A stretch of DNA of 43,488 nt, taken from Vicinamibacterales bacterium (GTDB lineage Bacteria > Acidobacteriota > Vicinamibacteria > Vicinamibacterales > JAMQPK01). This document shows positions 25,107 to 33,211 of the stretch, one piece after another. The notes beneath the pieces are model-generated. The model saw only the letters and a list, made by a program, of their open reading frames with translations, did no database searches and was not told where the DNA came from. Numbering within the stretch: the first letter of the stretch is position 1; every line of letters starts with the position of its first letter. The translations under genes and the position numbers were made by a program. The stretch spans positions 1-43,488 of the forward strand of contig JAMQPK010000044.1 of NCBI GenBank assembly GCA_023717525.1, written 5' to 3'.

Positions 25107-25512
25107 GTATTCAGTCACCAAGAAGATCGAGTTCTGCTACGGCCATCGCCTGCTCGACTACGACGGGATCTGCAAGCATCCGCACGGGCACAACGCCGTG
25201 GCCGAGATCGAAGTCCGGAGCGGGTCGCTCGACAACCGGAACATGGTCTGCGATTTTTCCGACATCAAGCGTGTCGTCAAAGGGTGGGTCGATCGCGAGC
25301 TCGATCACAAGATGATCCTGCGCGAGGACGACCCGCTGGTTGGACCACTGCAGCAGCTCGGCGAACCGGTGTTCGTCGTCCAGAGCAATCCCACAGTGGA
25401 GCATATCGCTAAACTCCTCTTCGACTATACCCATTCACAGGGATTTCCCGTGGTGCGTGTCACGGTGTGGGAAACGCCCACCTCGTTTGCGTCCTACGGC
25501 GGGAAACCCTGA
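25105..25512 (+). CDS. queD: 6-carboxytetrahydropterin synthase (QueD)
   Basis: A 135-residue PTPS-fold enzyme converting dihydroneopterin triphosphate to 6-carboxytetrahydropterin for preQ0 and queuosine. The zinc ligands are His in CYGHRLLD and the HxH of HPHGHN. The catalytic Cys is in DGICKHPHGHN, and LDHKMIL and PTVEHIAKLL complete the family blocks. The C-terminus, VTVWETPTSFASYGG, is typical of QueD with the Glu ligand for the pterin. It pairs with queC, whose start overlaps it on the opposite strand, so each gene's promoter must lie inside the other's coding region. Confidence 0.9.
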   Translation: MYSVTKKIEFCYGHRLLDYDGICKHPHGHNAVAEIEVRSGSLDNRNMVCDFSDIKRVVKGWVDRELDHKMILREDDPLVGPLQQLGEPVFVVQSNPTVEHIAKLLFDYTHSQGFPVVRVTVWETPTSFASYGGKP

Positions 25513-25513
25513 G

Positions 25514-25550
25514 ATATTGGAGATTGGGTGATAGGTGAGTTGGCGATAGG
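25514..25550 (+). repeat. GGGTGATAGG-family repeat overlapping the start of gph
   Basis: ATATTGGAGATTGGGTGATA followed by GGTGAGTTGGCGATAGG belongs to the same family as 17960 and 23940. It begins two bases after queD and extends over the first eight codons of the next gene, supplying its GTG start and the residues VIGELAIG. Confidence 0.65.
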
Positions 25551-26205
25551 TCTTGTCGTTTTCGATCTCGACGGTACGCTCATCGACTCGCGCCGCGACC
25601 TCGCCGAGAGCGCCAATGCGCTGCTGGCGGGCTACGGGGCGCCGCCGCTCGGAGAAACCGACGTCGCCCGCATGGTTGGATGCGGCGCCGCGACGCTCGT
25701 GAAGCGCGTGCTGGCGGCGGCCGGCCTCGACATCTCGATCGACGAAGCGCTGCCGCGTTTTCTGTCGGCGTACGACGAGCGATTGACACGCCACACGCGC
25801 CCTTATGACGGTGTGCCTGTGCTGCTGGATGGGCTTCGTCACCAGCGGACGCCGATGGCGCTGCTGACCAACAAGCCGCTCGCGCAGACGGCGAGCATTC
25901 TCGAGGCCTTCGGGATGACCCGTTACTTCCAATGGTCTGTTGGAGGCGACGGACCGTGGCCGCGCAAGCCGGCGCCAGACGGCCTTCGCTATCTGATGGG
26001 TGAGGCCTCGGTTGGCCCAGCCGAGACGGTGATGATTGGCGATTCGTCCGTGGATCTCCAGACGGCGCGCAACGCGGGCGTGCGCATTTGTCTGGCGCGC
26101 TACGGGTTTGGATTCGCCGCTCTTGCTCCCGATGCACTGAACGGCGACGAGCTGCTCGCCGATTCCCCGGCCGAGATCGCCCGCCTGCTCGGAATAGGGG
26201 TCTGA
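25528..26205 (+). CDS. gph: HAD-family phosphatase, phosphoglycolate-phosphatase-like
   Basis: A 225-residue HAD hydrolase. Motif I is VVFDLDGTLIDS, motif II TNKP in LLTNKPLAQT, motif III the Lys in PRKPAPDGL, and motif IV MIGDSSVDLQTA. The cap of about 75 residues after motif I fits the Gph/MupP group; phosphoglycolate or another phosphosugar could be the substrate. The fold starts at about residue 9. The preceding residues come from a heptad repeat, so the true start could be GTG 25528 or TTG 25543. The stop codon TGA is inside the GGGGTCTGACCC element at 26197. Confidence 0.85.
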   Translation: MIGELAIGLVVFDLDGTLIDSRRDLAESANALLAGYGAPPLGETDVARMVGCGAATLVKRVLAAAGLDISIDEALPRFLSAYDERLTRHTRPYDGVPVLLDGLRHQRTPMALLTNKPLAQTASILEAFGMTRYFQWSVGGDGPWPRKPAPDGLRYLMGEASVGPAETVMIGDSSVDLQTARNAGVRICLARYGFGFAALAPDALNGDELLADSPAEIARLLGIGV

Positions 26206-26224
26206 CCCTATGACAGATTTTGTC
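26197..26224 (+). repeat. GGGGTCTGACCCTATGAC element, copy A
   Basis: A palindromic core GGGTC-T-GACCC followed by TATGAC, three variable bases and TTTTGTC. It matches copy B at 43461-43488 in 25 of 28 bases. It supplies the TGA stop of gph and the ATG (26210) plus first five codons of the next gene. Confidence 0.7.
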
Positions 26225-26644
26225 CAGAGCGACGGCTGGACTGGCGAAGGGGAGTTCACGCAGAAGATCATCGATCGGCTCGGAAGCGTCGAGCAGGTGA
26301 CCGGCGTGAAAGTCGAGAATGCGCCGTCAACCAGGTCCGATGCCGACTACAATTTCGTCGCGAACGAGATTTTCGTGACGTTTGCGACACATGAGCGGGT
26401 GGAAACCACAAAGCACTTTGGAGTTCTTCCTGGTCGAAAGCGGGTCCTTGAAAAAGCGCTGACGCTGGCTGGTCTGGCAGCGGTCCTGGAAGGTTCGGAA
26501 GGCATTGGTCCGGCCGATTACAGCGACGATGGGATGCTGCAATACCTTCGCGCCGAGCGGGTCATTCCGCCGTATCAAACCAAGGGCTACAAGCTGATCG
26601 AGCTTGTGCGCATCTACGAGGCCGGCACGGCGTCGCGCGCATGA
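26210..26644 (+). CDS. Conserved hypothetical protein starting within a repeat element
   Basis: A 144-residue protein I do not recognise. It has a mixed alpha/beta pattern: FTQKIIDRLGSVEQVTGVKV, YNFVANEIFVTFATH, LTLAGLAAVLEGSEGIG and the C-terminal YKLIELVRIYEAG. There is no signal peptide, membrane segment or cysteine. The first five residues (MTDFV) come from the GGGGTCTGACCC element; the other copy of the element would encode MTFFV in the same way, so the repeat may have replaced the original start. It sits between gph and the PilT-like gene on the same strand. Confidence 0.6.
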   Translation: MTDFVQSDGWTGEGEFTQKIIDRLGSVEQVTGVKVENAPSTRSDADYNFVANEIFVTFATHERVETTKHFGVLPGRKRVLEKALTLAGLAAVLEGSEGIGPADYSDDGMLQYLRAERVIPPYQTKGYKLIELVRIYEAGTASRA

Positions 26645-26687
26645 TCCTGCACAAATCTGCGCAAGAGATTTTTCGCGCAAACCTACC

Positions 26688-26702
26688 GAAGTCAAAGACT
26701 TC
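26688..26702 (+). other. Short perfect hairpin before the PilT-like gene
   Basis: GAAGTC-AAA-GACTTC forms a six-base-pair stem with a three-base loop, in the 82-base spacer upstream of the PilT-like start. It has no U tract, so it is not a clear terminator; an operator or mRNA leader structure is possible. Confidence 0.35.
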
Positions 26703-26726
26703 GCCCGAAAAACTGATCGGATCATT

Positions 26727-28298
26727 GTGCCTCTCGTCACCTCACTGCTGACGGCCATCGCCAGAGCCAACGGCGACGCGCTCGTGCTCCACGGCGGAGA
26801 GCGCCCGTATGTTGTCGCACCCACCGGGCAGTCCGAGTTGTCTTCGCGCGTCCTCACGCTCGACGCGATGGTTGGGATGCTCCGCGAACTGCTGCCCGAA
26901 GAGGCCCGGCACACGCTCGACGAGCTTGGTGCGGTGCAGCACGACATCGCCGACACCACGACCGTTCCGGACGCGCGCTTTACCGTCGTCGCCGCGCGTG
27001 GCGGCGACGACATCTGGATTGAGATTCGACGCCACCGAAAGACGGACGAACCCGAGCCCGTGAAGGTGTCCGAGCCCGTGGCGGTGGTGGAAGTTGAACC
27101 CGAGCCGGAACCGCATCCGGCCATTGTGCTTCCGCTGTCGCGCAGCCAGGTGCGCGACCAGGTGCGCGCCGAGCAGGCTGCCAGGTTTTCGCAGCCGTTA
27201 CACTCCGCCGGCATCAATCGCCTGCTGCGGATCGCGGCGGCGCGAGGTGCATCAACTCTTTATTTGACATCGCAAGCGCGGCCGTCGATCCGTGTCGATG
27301 GCGAAATCAGCCCGATCGAGGGCGAGCCCGTGTTGAGCGAGCCGGACGTCGAGGCCTTGATGCTCGATCTGATGCCCGAGCGCAATCGCGAGACGCTCCG
27401 CAGCCAGGCGGGCACCGAATGGATTTGCGATGTGCCAGACGTCGGCCGCATCCGATGCGTCACGTTCCGCGATCATCGGGGCGCGGGCGGCATCTTCCGG
27501 ATGATTCCGGCGCGCGCCATTTCCGCCGAGCAGCTCGGATTGTCGCGCGAGATTCAGGGATTGTGCGCCGAAGCCAACGGCCTTGTGCTCGTGACCGGCC
27601 CCCGATCGAGCGGCAAATCGACGTTGATTTCGGCGTTCGTCGATCTGATCAATCGCACGCGCAGCGACCACGTGATTACGCTCGAGCACCAGATCAAGTT
27701 CGTCCACGAGATTCGCGGATCCCTCGTCAGTCAGCGGGAAGTCCGCGGCGACAACAGCGAGTGGATGGCGGTGGCGCGCGCGGCGCTGCGGGAAAACCCG
27801 GACGTGCTGGTCATCGAGGACTTTCGCTCGCCGGAGATCGTGACGCTTGCGCTCGAGGCGGCGCAGTCAGGCCACCTGGTCATCGGTGCGCTGACGGCCC
27901 ACACGACGACCGAAGCGATCGATCGCATCATCGACCAGACGCCACCCGACCGGCGGCCAAAAATTCAGCTCGGACTGGCCGAGGCGCTGCGAGGCGTCGT
28001 CGCCCAGGTGCTGCTGCGCAAGACCGGAGGAGGCCGTGTGGCGGCCCGCGAAGTGTTGCTGAATACGGCGGCGGTGGCGAACGTCATTGCGGAAGGCAAG
28101 ACGTCACAACTGCCCATGGCCATCGACAACGGACGGCGTCACGGGATGGTCGCGCTGAACGACGCGCTGGTGGCTTTCGTGCAGAGCGGCATCGTCGATT
28201 CGCGTGAAGCGTACCGCCTGGCCGCCGATCAGCCCGGCTTTCTCGCGATGCTCAAACGCCAGGGAATCGATACATCGTTCGTCGAACGACTGGCTTAG
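26727..28298 (+). CDS. Divergent PilT-like secretion/pilus ATPase with duplicated N-terminal domain
   Basis: A 523-residue member of the T2SSE/PilT ATPase family. The GTG at 26727 (MPLVTSLLTAIARANGDALV) is used because the PilT-like fold begins there. Residues 5-105 and again from about 162 (INRLLRIAAARGASTLYL) both look like the PilT N-domain, so that domain appears twice, joined by a Glu/Pro-rich linker (EPEPVKVSEPVAVVEVEPE). In the ATPase core the Walker A is GPRSSGKST, unlike GPTGSGKST. The Asp box reads VITLEHQIKFVHE, where PilT has IEDPIE; the Walker B region is PDVLVIEDFRSPE; and the His box TLHTN is ALTAHT. The core may be altered in activity. No other pilus gene is nearby. Confidence 0.8.
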   Translation: MPLVTSLLTAIARANGDALVLHGGERPYVVAPTGQSELSSRVLTLDAMVGMLRELLPEEARHTLDELGAVQHDIADTTTVPDARFTVVAARGGDDIWIEIRRHRKTDEPEPVKVSEPVAVVEVEPEPEPHPAIVLPLSRSQVRDQVRAEQAARFSQPLHSAGINRLLRIAAARGASTLYLTSQARPSIRVDGEISPIEGEPVLSEPDVEALMLDLMPERNRETLRSQAGTEWICDVPDVGRIRCVTFRDHRGAGGIFRMIPARAISAEQLGLSREIQGLCAEANGLVLVTGPRSSGKSTLISAFVDLINRTRSDHVITLEHQIKFVHEIRGSLVSQREVRGDNSEWMAVARAALRENPDVLVIEDFRSPEIVTLALEAAQSGHLVIGALTAHTTTEAIDRIIDQTPPDRRPKIQLGLAEALRGVVAQVLLRKTGGGRVAAREVLLNTAAVANVIAEGKTSQLPMAIDNGRRHGMVALNDALVAFVQSGIVDSREAYRLAADQPGFLAMLKRQGIDTSFVERLA

Positions 28299-28303
28299 TG
28301 ATA

Positions 28304-28392
28304 CTGGACATTGAAGATTGAAGATTGGAATATTGCGACATTACGTAATGATCCAGTCTTCAATTTTCAGTCTTCAATTCTCAACGCCCAGG
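28304..28392. repeat. Second copy of the GAAGATT heptad hairpin
   Basis: Positions 28304-28330 are identical to 16868-16894, the first 27 bases of the hairpin there. The loop holds the palindrome ATTACGTAAT. The right arm (28352-28391), with CAGTCTTCAATTTTCAGTCT, pairs more loosely. It lies between two convergent genes, as the first copy does. Confidence 0.65.
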
Positions 28393-28397
28393 TTCAA

Positions 28398-28844
28398 TCA
28401 GCGTTCCACGAAGGGCCCGATCTCTTCCAGCAGTGCTTGAAGCACATCTTCCTCAGACAGTTTTTCCGCCGGTGTCTGTTCCCTTATAGGGCGCTCGTGC
28501 TGGACCACGCGCCGTCCACGGGTGCGCGTGACACGCAGCACGACAATCGGCTCTGGTTGCGCTGCATCGAGGGCGAACTCGACAAAATCGTCCCCAGATT
28601 TCGCCGACGACAGCCGCACGCCGCCGCTCGGCGTGAAGACGGTGAACTGATAGCCTTCGGCGCGCAGGGCGTTGGCCAGCATGTGCGCGAGCGGGCCGGC
28701 TTTGTCTTCGAGGAATTGCGCGTAGGCCGCTTGCGCGGCATCGATCGTAACGCGGCGTTCGGCGGCGCCGCGGCGGGTTTTCTCAATCGCGGCGCGCAGA
28801 CGTTTTCTTAGTTCGGAAATTTCGATCTCCACAGGCTTCGGCAT
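28398..28844 (-). CDS. Conserved hypothetical protein, 148 residues
   Basis: A soluble protein I do not recognise. The first half is helical and basic (SELRKRLRAAIEKTRRGAAE, YAQFLEDKAGPLAHMLANAL), the middle is beta-rich (QFTVFTPSGGVRLSSAKS, PIVVLRVTRTRGRRVVQHER), and the C-terminus is acidic and helical (KLSEEDVLQALLEEIGPFVE). ATG 28844 and ATG 28853 are both possible. No domain signature is evident. It converges with the PilT-like gene across a heptad-repeat hairpin and diverges from the SUMF1 gene with about 12 bases or fewer between starts. Confidence 0.6.
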   Translation of the reverse strand: MPKPVEIEISELRKRLRAAIEKTRRGAAERRVTIDAAQAAYAQFLEDKAGPLAHMLANALRAEGYQFTVFTPSGGVRLSSAKSGDDFVEFALDAAQPEPIVVLRVTRTRGRRVVQHERPIREQTPAEKLSEEDVLQALLEEIGPFVER

Positions 28845-28856
28845 CGGATACATTCT

Positions 28857-29672
28857 ATGGGCGATATACTGGTTCCCCCAGCACAAATGGCTGATCTGCT
28901 CGACGTAGCGCGGATTCCGGCGGGCGAATTCCTCATGGGCGCCGAAGATGGCGAGGAAGACGAGCGCCCGGCTCATAGCGCCTACCTGGACGAGTTCTGC
29001 ATCGGCACGCATCCGGTCACCAACGAGGAGTTCGCGCGCTTCGTGCAGGAGACCGGGCATCCAGCGCCGTCCATTCGTTCGCTCCCGGCGATCGTGTCGC
29101 CGCCGCTCGAAGCCGATTTTCGCGCGCGTGCCGCCGCGTACTTCTGGACCGGGAGCACGCCGCCTCAGGGACACGAGCAGCATCCGGTCACGCTTGTGGG
29201 ATTCGAAGACGCGCAGGTGTACTGCCGATGGCTTGCGAGCAAGACCAACAAGCCGGTGCGGCTCCCCACCGAGGCCGAATGGGAAAAAGCGGCCCGCGGC
29301 GGGCTGGAAGGCCAGAAATTCCCGTGGGGCAACACGCTTGACTCGACGTTCGCGCATTTCCTTCCGCGCCCGGATGTGAAGGCCGAGCACGGCACGGCGC
29401 CAGTCGGCAGTTATCCGCCAAACGGTTTCAAGCTGCACGACATGGCCGGCAACGTCTGGGAATGGGTGTCCGACTGGTACGGCGCGAAATACTACGCGCG
29501 CGCTCAGTATCTGAATCCCCAAGGCCCGGAGAGCGGCCTCATGCGCCTGGTCCGCGGCGGCGCCTGGGTCAACGCCGATGGCCGCTATCTCCGCTGCGCG
29601 TGCAGGCACCAGGTACCGCCCGACAGCTACGCGTACAGCATCGGCTTCCGCGTCGCCTATTCGTTGCGATGA
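28857..29672 (+). CDS. SUMF1/formylglycine-generating-enzyme-fold protein without the FGE cysteine pair
   Basis: A 271-residue protein of the SUMF1 fold: IPAGEFLMGAEDGEEDERP, YLDEFCIGTHPVTNEEFARF, VRLPTEAEWEKAARGG, the hallmark GNVWEWVSDWYG, and a C-terminal LVRGGAWVNADGRYLRCACR ending GFRVAYSLR. True sulfatase-maturing FGEs have two active-site Cys four residues apart (CxxxxC) near the end. Here only CAC is present, so the classical FGE reaction is unlikely; related proteins include PvdO, EgtB-like and other accessory proteins. An ATG at 28887 (MADLLDVARIPAGEF) is an equally plausible start, with TATACT at 28865 as a possible -10. Function is unknown. Confidence 0.8.
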   Translation: MGDILVPPAQMADLLDVARIPAGEFLMGAEDGEEDERPAHSAYLDEFCIGTHPVTNEEFARFVQETGHPAPSIRSLPAIVSPPLEADFRARAAAYFWTGSTPPQGHEQHPVTLVGFEDAQVYCRWLASKTNKPVRLPTEAEWEKAARGGLEGQKFPWGNTLDSTFAHFLPRPDVKAEHGTAPVGSYPPNGFKLHDMAGNVWEWVSDWYGAKYYARAQYLNPQGPESGLMRLVRGGAWVNADGRYLRCACRHQVPPDSYAYSIGFRVAYSLR

Positions 29673-30304
29673 AGGCGATGCAGGCGACGGAAATAGCGCG
29701 CGCGCGCCGCGTGCTGATGCGACGCGATCCGGTCTTGCGCAGCATCATCGTGCGCTGCGGCCCGTGCGGGATCACGACCGGCCGGGAGGCCGACATTTTC
29801 TGCGGCCTGGTTGAATCGATTGTTTCCCAGCAACTCTCCACCAAGGCGGCGGCGACCATCTACGGTCGTCTTCGAGCACTGATGCCGGAGGGCGGAAAGC
29901 CGACGCCTGAGGCCTTCGTACCGTTGTCAGACGAAGCCCTGCGCGCGGTGGGGCTGAGCCGGCAGAAAGCAAGCTACTTGCGGGATCTCAGTCAGCGCGT
30001 GCTCGACGGGTCGTTGAAGACCGACGCCTTCGCGACACTCGCCGACGACGACGTGATCGCGCAACTGACGCAAATAAAAGGCATCGGCCGATGGACGGCC
30101 GATATGATCCTGATTTTCAGGCTTGCGAGACCTGATGTCCTGCCGGTCGGAGATCTTGGTATCGTGAAGGCAGTTCAGAAGGCTTACGGTCTGCGAAAGA
30201 CGCCGGATGCCAACCGTCTGCTGAAAATCGGCGAACCGTGGCGGCCCTATCGCTCGATCGCATCGTGGTACTTGTGGCGGAGTCTCGAAAATAAACCTGC
30301 TTGA
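29669..30304 (+). CDS. DNA-3-methyladenine glycosylase II (HhH-GPD)
   Basis: A 211-residue base-excision enzyme of the AlkA-like HhH-GPD family, removing alkylated purines. CGLVESIVSQQLSTKAA is the usual helix, LTQIKGIGRWTADMILIF is the helix-hairpin-helix, and VLPVGDLGIVKAV holds the catalytic Asp. Four cysteines for an iron-sulfur cluster are absent, so it is not an endonuclease III. The ATG overlaps the preceding stop as ATGA, which fits coupled translation. The C-terminal PYRSIASWYLWR is typical of AlkA. Confidence 0.9.
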   Translation: MKAMQATEIARARRVLMRRDPVLRSIIVRCGPCGITTGREADIFCGLVESIVSQQLSTKAAATIYGRLRALMPEGGKPTPEAFVPLSDEALRAVGLSRQKASYLRDLSQRVLDGSLKTDAFATLADDDVIAQLTQIKGIGRWTADMILIFRLARPDVLPVGDLGIVKAVQKAYGLRKTPDANRLLKIGEPWRPYRSIASWYLWRSLENKPA

Positions 30305-30313
30305 GGAAACTCT

Positions 30314-33139
30314 ATGAAGCGAACAGTTCGCCCCGGAGTGGTGCTTGCCCTGGTCTGTATGGCAGTTCTGACGGTTCTCGCGCAGAACCGGCCGGCCGAT
30401 ATTCCCAAACCCGCCGATATTCCCAAACTGGAGTTCGAAAAGTACTCGTTGCCGAACGGGCTCGAGGTGATTCTTTCTGAAGATCATCGCCTGCCGATGG
30501 TCGGTGTGGATCTCTGGTATCACGTGGGCCCGGCCTACGAGGCGCCGGGTCGCACCGGCTTCGCGCATCTCTTCGAGCACATGATGTTCCAGGGTTCCAA
30601 GCACGTGCCGGGCGACTCGCACTTCCGGCTGCTCGAGGGCGCGGGTGGAACCGGTCTGAACGGCACGACGGGTTTCGATCGGACGAACTATTTTGAAACC
30701 GTGCCGGCGCATCAGCTCGAGCTGGCGCTCTGGCTCGAGTCCGATCGCATGGGTTTCCTGCTCGATGAGGTCGATCAGGAGAAGCTCACGAACCAGCAGG
30801 ACGTCGTTCGAAACGAGCGGCGGCAAAGCACCGAGAACACGCCGTACGGAATCGTCGAAGAGGCGATGTTCCAGGCGATCTTTCCGCAGGGCCACCCATA
30901 CCACGGCGTCGTGATCGGGTCGCATGCCGACATCCAGGCGGCCAAACTCGAAGATGTCCGCGCGTTCTTCAAGCAGTACTACGCGCCGAACAACGCAAGC
31001 CTGGCGATAGCGGGCGACTTTGACAAAGCGGCGACGAAGAAACTGGTCGAGAAATATTTCGGTTCGCTGAAGCGAGGACCGGCGATTCCTGCCGTGAAGG
31101 TCCAGACAGCGCCGATCACCGCCGAGCGCCGCCTCGTGGTGCAGGACAACGTGCAGCTGCCGCGCGTGTACATGGGATGGATTACGCCGGCGTTCTATAA
31201 GGACGGCGACGCCGAAGGCGACATCACGGGCAGCATCCTCGGAGGAGGCGCATCGAGCCGTCTCTACAAGAAGCTCGTCTACGAGAAGCAGCTCGCACAG
31301 AACGTACAGGCTTACCAGTATTCGCTGATGCTCGGATCGGTATTCACGATTGAAGCCACGGCGCGGCCCGGGCACACTGCGCAGGAAATCGAGGCGGCGG
31401 TCGAGGAGGAGCTCGATCGCCTGCGCACCGAAGCGCCGTCGGTGTCGGAAGTGCAGCGAGCACAGAATGTGTCGGAGACGCAGACCATGAAAGGGCTGCA
31501 GAACTTCGGCGGCTTTGGCGGTGTGGCAGACACCCTGAATCAATACAACCACTACCTGGGCACTCCCGACTACCTGACGCAGGACATCATGCGGCATCGC
31601 AACGTGACGCCCGCCGCAGTGCAGGCGTTTGCGCAGAAGTACCTTCAGCGGAACAATCGCGTCGTCGTGCACGGAGTGCCCGGCAAACAGGATCTTGGCC
31701 CCGAAGTGCCGAAAGACTCGGCGCAATCGGCTGCAGCGGCGCCGCCGGCCGATTCCCCGAACGCCGACGAACCGTGGCGAGCTACGCAGCCGAAGCCTGC
31801 CGCTCAGCGCGCGGCGCGGATTGCGGTTCCGCAGTCGTTCCAGATGGCAAACGGCTTGACGGTCATTCTCCTTCCTCAGACGACATCGCCCGTCGTGTCG
31901 GCGAGCCTCGTGCTGAAGACCGGGAACGACGCCAATCCGGTCGACAAGCCGGGCCTTGCAAGCTTCACGACGGCCGTGCTCGACCAGGGGACGACGACGC
32001 GCAATGCGTTGCAGCTGGCCGATGAAGTTGCGCAAATCGGCGCAACGTTGAATGCCTCGACGAGCACCGACGCATCGACGGTAACGGCATCCAGCCTGAC
32101 ACGGAACTTTCCCGCTGTTCTGACGCTGATGGCCGACGTGGCCCTCCGCCCGAGCTTTCCGCAAGCCGAGGTGGAGCGCATCCGCTCGGCGAGACTCGCC
32201 GACCTCGTCCAGCAGCGAAGCAATCCGACGGTGATCGCGGCCAACGTGACCGCTGCCACGCTGTATGGCCGCGAGCATCCGTACGGCTTCCCGGGACTCG
32301 GCACCGCCGATGCGATCAAGAAGATGACGCGCGACGATCTCCAGGCGTTCTGGAAACAGAACTTTGTGCCTGGTAATGCGGCGCTGGTCGTCGCTGGATC
32401 GATCACGATGCCGGAGCTGCGCAAAATCTCGGAGTCGGCGTTCGGTGCGTGGCCGCGAGGCACGGTGGCTCCTGCAAAACTTGCCGCGCCTGCAGCCACG
32501 AGCACCAGGCTCGTCATCGTCGATCGCCCGGGCTCTCCGCAGACACAGGTCAGAGTGGCGACGGTCGGCCTGGCGCGGTCGAATCCCGACTATGTGCCAG
32601 TGCGTGTGATGAACGCGCTGCTCGGGGGGTTGTTCTCGAGCCGCATCAACATGAACCTCCGCGAGGCGCACGGCTACACCTACGGCGCGAACTCGCAGTT
32701 CTCCTATTGGCGAAATCCGGGACCATTCGCCGTCGGTTCCGGTGTTCGCACCGATGTCACGGCCCCGGCCGTGCACGAAATGTTTGCCGAACTGAAGAGG
32801 ATGGCCGAGACGCGCGCCACACCAGAAGAACTGGCCCTGGCGAAGGACGCGATTGCGCAGTCGGTGCCCGGCACGTTCGAAACCAGCGACCGCACGGTGG
32901 CGAGCCTTTCGACCTTGTTCACCTACGGCCTGCCGCTGAACTACTACTCCAACCTGTCCGAGCAGATCTCGGTTGTGGACGCCCAGGCTGTGCAGGATGC
33001 GGCGAAGAAGTATCTGGTGCAGGGCAAGTTCGTCGTCATTGCCGTGGGCGATCGGTCGAAAATTGGAGAGGCGCTGGAGAAGGAAATCGGCGCGCCGGCC
33101 GAGCTTCGCGATGCGGAAGGGCTTGCGGTGAAACCCTAG
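30314..33139 (+). CDS. Secreted M16-family metallopeptidase, full-length two-half form
   Basis: A 941-residue insulinase-family peptidase. A signal peptide is likely in the first 25 residues (RPGVVLALVCMAVLTVLAQN), placing the enzyme in the periplasm or at the outer membrane. A short tandem repeat PADIPK follows. The inverted zinc motif HLFEH (as HLFEHMMF) and the downstream Glu in VVRNERRQ mark an active N-terminal half. The second half, from about residue 500 (VPQSFQMANGLTVILLPQ), has the fold but no HxxEH, as expected. Pro/Ala-rich DNA links the halves. Substrates are unknown. It follows the glycosylase by nine bases but need not be functionally related. Confidence 0.9.
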   Translation: MKRTVRPGVVLALVCMAVLTVLAQNRPADIPKPADIPKLEFEKYSLPNGLEVILSEDHRLPMVGVDLWYHVGPAYEAPGRTGFAHLFEHMMFQGSKHVPGDSHFRLLEGAGGTGLNGTTGFDRTNYFETVPAHQLELALWLESDRMGFLLDEVDQEKLTNQQDVVRNERRQSTENTPYGIVEEAMFQAIFPQGHPYHGVVIGSHADIQAAKLEDVRAFFKQYYAPNNASLAIAGDFDKAATKKLVEKYFGSLKRGPAIPAVKVQTAPITAERRLVVQDNVQLPRVYMGWITPAFYKDGDAEGDITGSILGGGASSRLYKKLVYEKQLAQNVQAYQYSLMLGSVFTIEATARPGHTAQEIEAAVEEELDRLRTEAPSVSEVQRAQNVSETQTMKGLQNFGGFGGVADTLNQYNHYLGTPDYLTQDIMRHRNVTPAAVQAFAQKYLQRNNRVVVHGVPGKQDLGPEVPKDSAQSAAAAPPADSPNADEPWRATQPKPAAQRAARIAVPQSFQMANGLTVILLPQTTSPVVSASLVLKTGNDANPVDKPGLASFTTAVLDQGTTTRNALQLADEVAQIGATLNASTSTDASTVTASSLTRNFPAVLTLMADVALRPSFPQAEVERIRSARLADLVQQRSNPTVIAANVTAATLYGREHPYGFPGLGTADAIKKMTRDDLQAFWKQNFVPGNAALVVAGSITMPELRKISESAFGAWPRGTVAPAKLAAPAATSTRLVIVDRPGSPQTQVRVATVGLARSNPDYVPVRVMNALLGGLFSSRINMNLREAHGYTYGANSQFSYWRNPGPFAVGSGVRTDVTAPAVHEMFAELKRMAETRATPEELALAKDAIAQSVPGTFETSDRTVASLSTLFTYGLPLNYYSNLSEQISVVDAQAVQDAAKKYLVQGKFVVIAVGDRSKIGEALEKEIGAPAELRDAEGLAVKP

Positions 33140-33176
33140 TCCTTGGGCCTTGGTCCTTCGTTCTTGGTCCGGACAA
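33140..33176. repeat. CCTTGGT heptad repeat upstream of cysM
   Basis: Words of CCTTGGT with variants (TCCTTGGGCCTTGGTCC, then TTCGTTCTTGGTCCGGACAA). Positions 33152-33176 recur inverted, with one extra base, at 34171-34196 on the other side of cysM. The same words are also at 38428. Confidence 0.65.
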
Positions 33177-33178
33177 GG

Positions 33179-33184
33179 TATAAT
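33179..33184 (+). promoter_or_regulatory. Consensus -10 box for cysM
   Basis: A perfect TATAAT, 27 bases before the cysM ATG. No good -35 stands at 16-18 bases; the repeat occupies that place. The predicted leader is about 20 bases, with no clear ribosome-binding site. Confidence 0.5.
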
Positions 33185-33211
33185 TCCGACTAGAACGGTC
33201 GTATATCAATT

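Noticed and set aside
29927..32776. A 949-codon minus-strand frame opposite the glycosylase and M16 peptidase
   Set aside because: The plus strand has the HxxEH peptidase and HhH motifs. The minus frame is full of Arg, His and Gln with no domain, and spans two unrelated genes.
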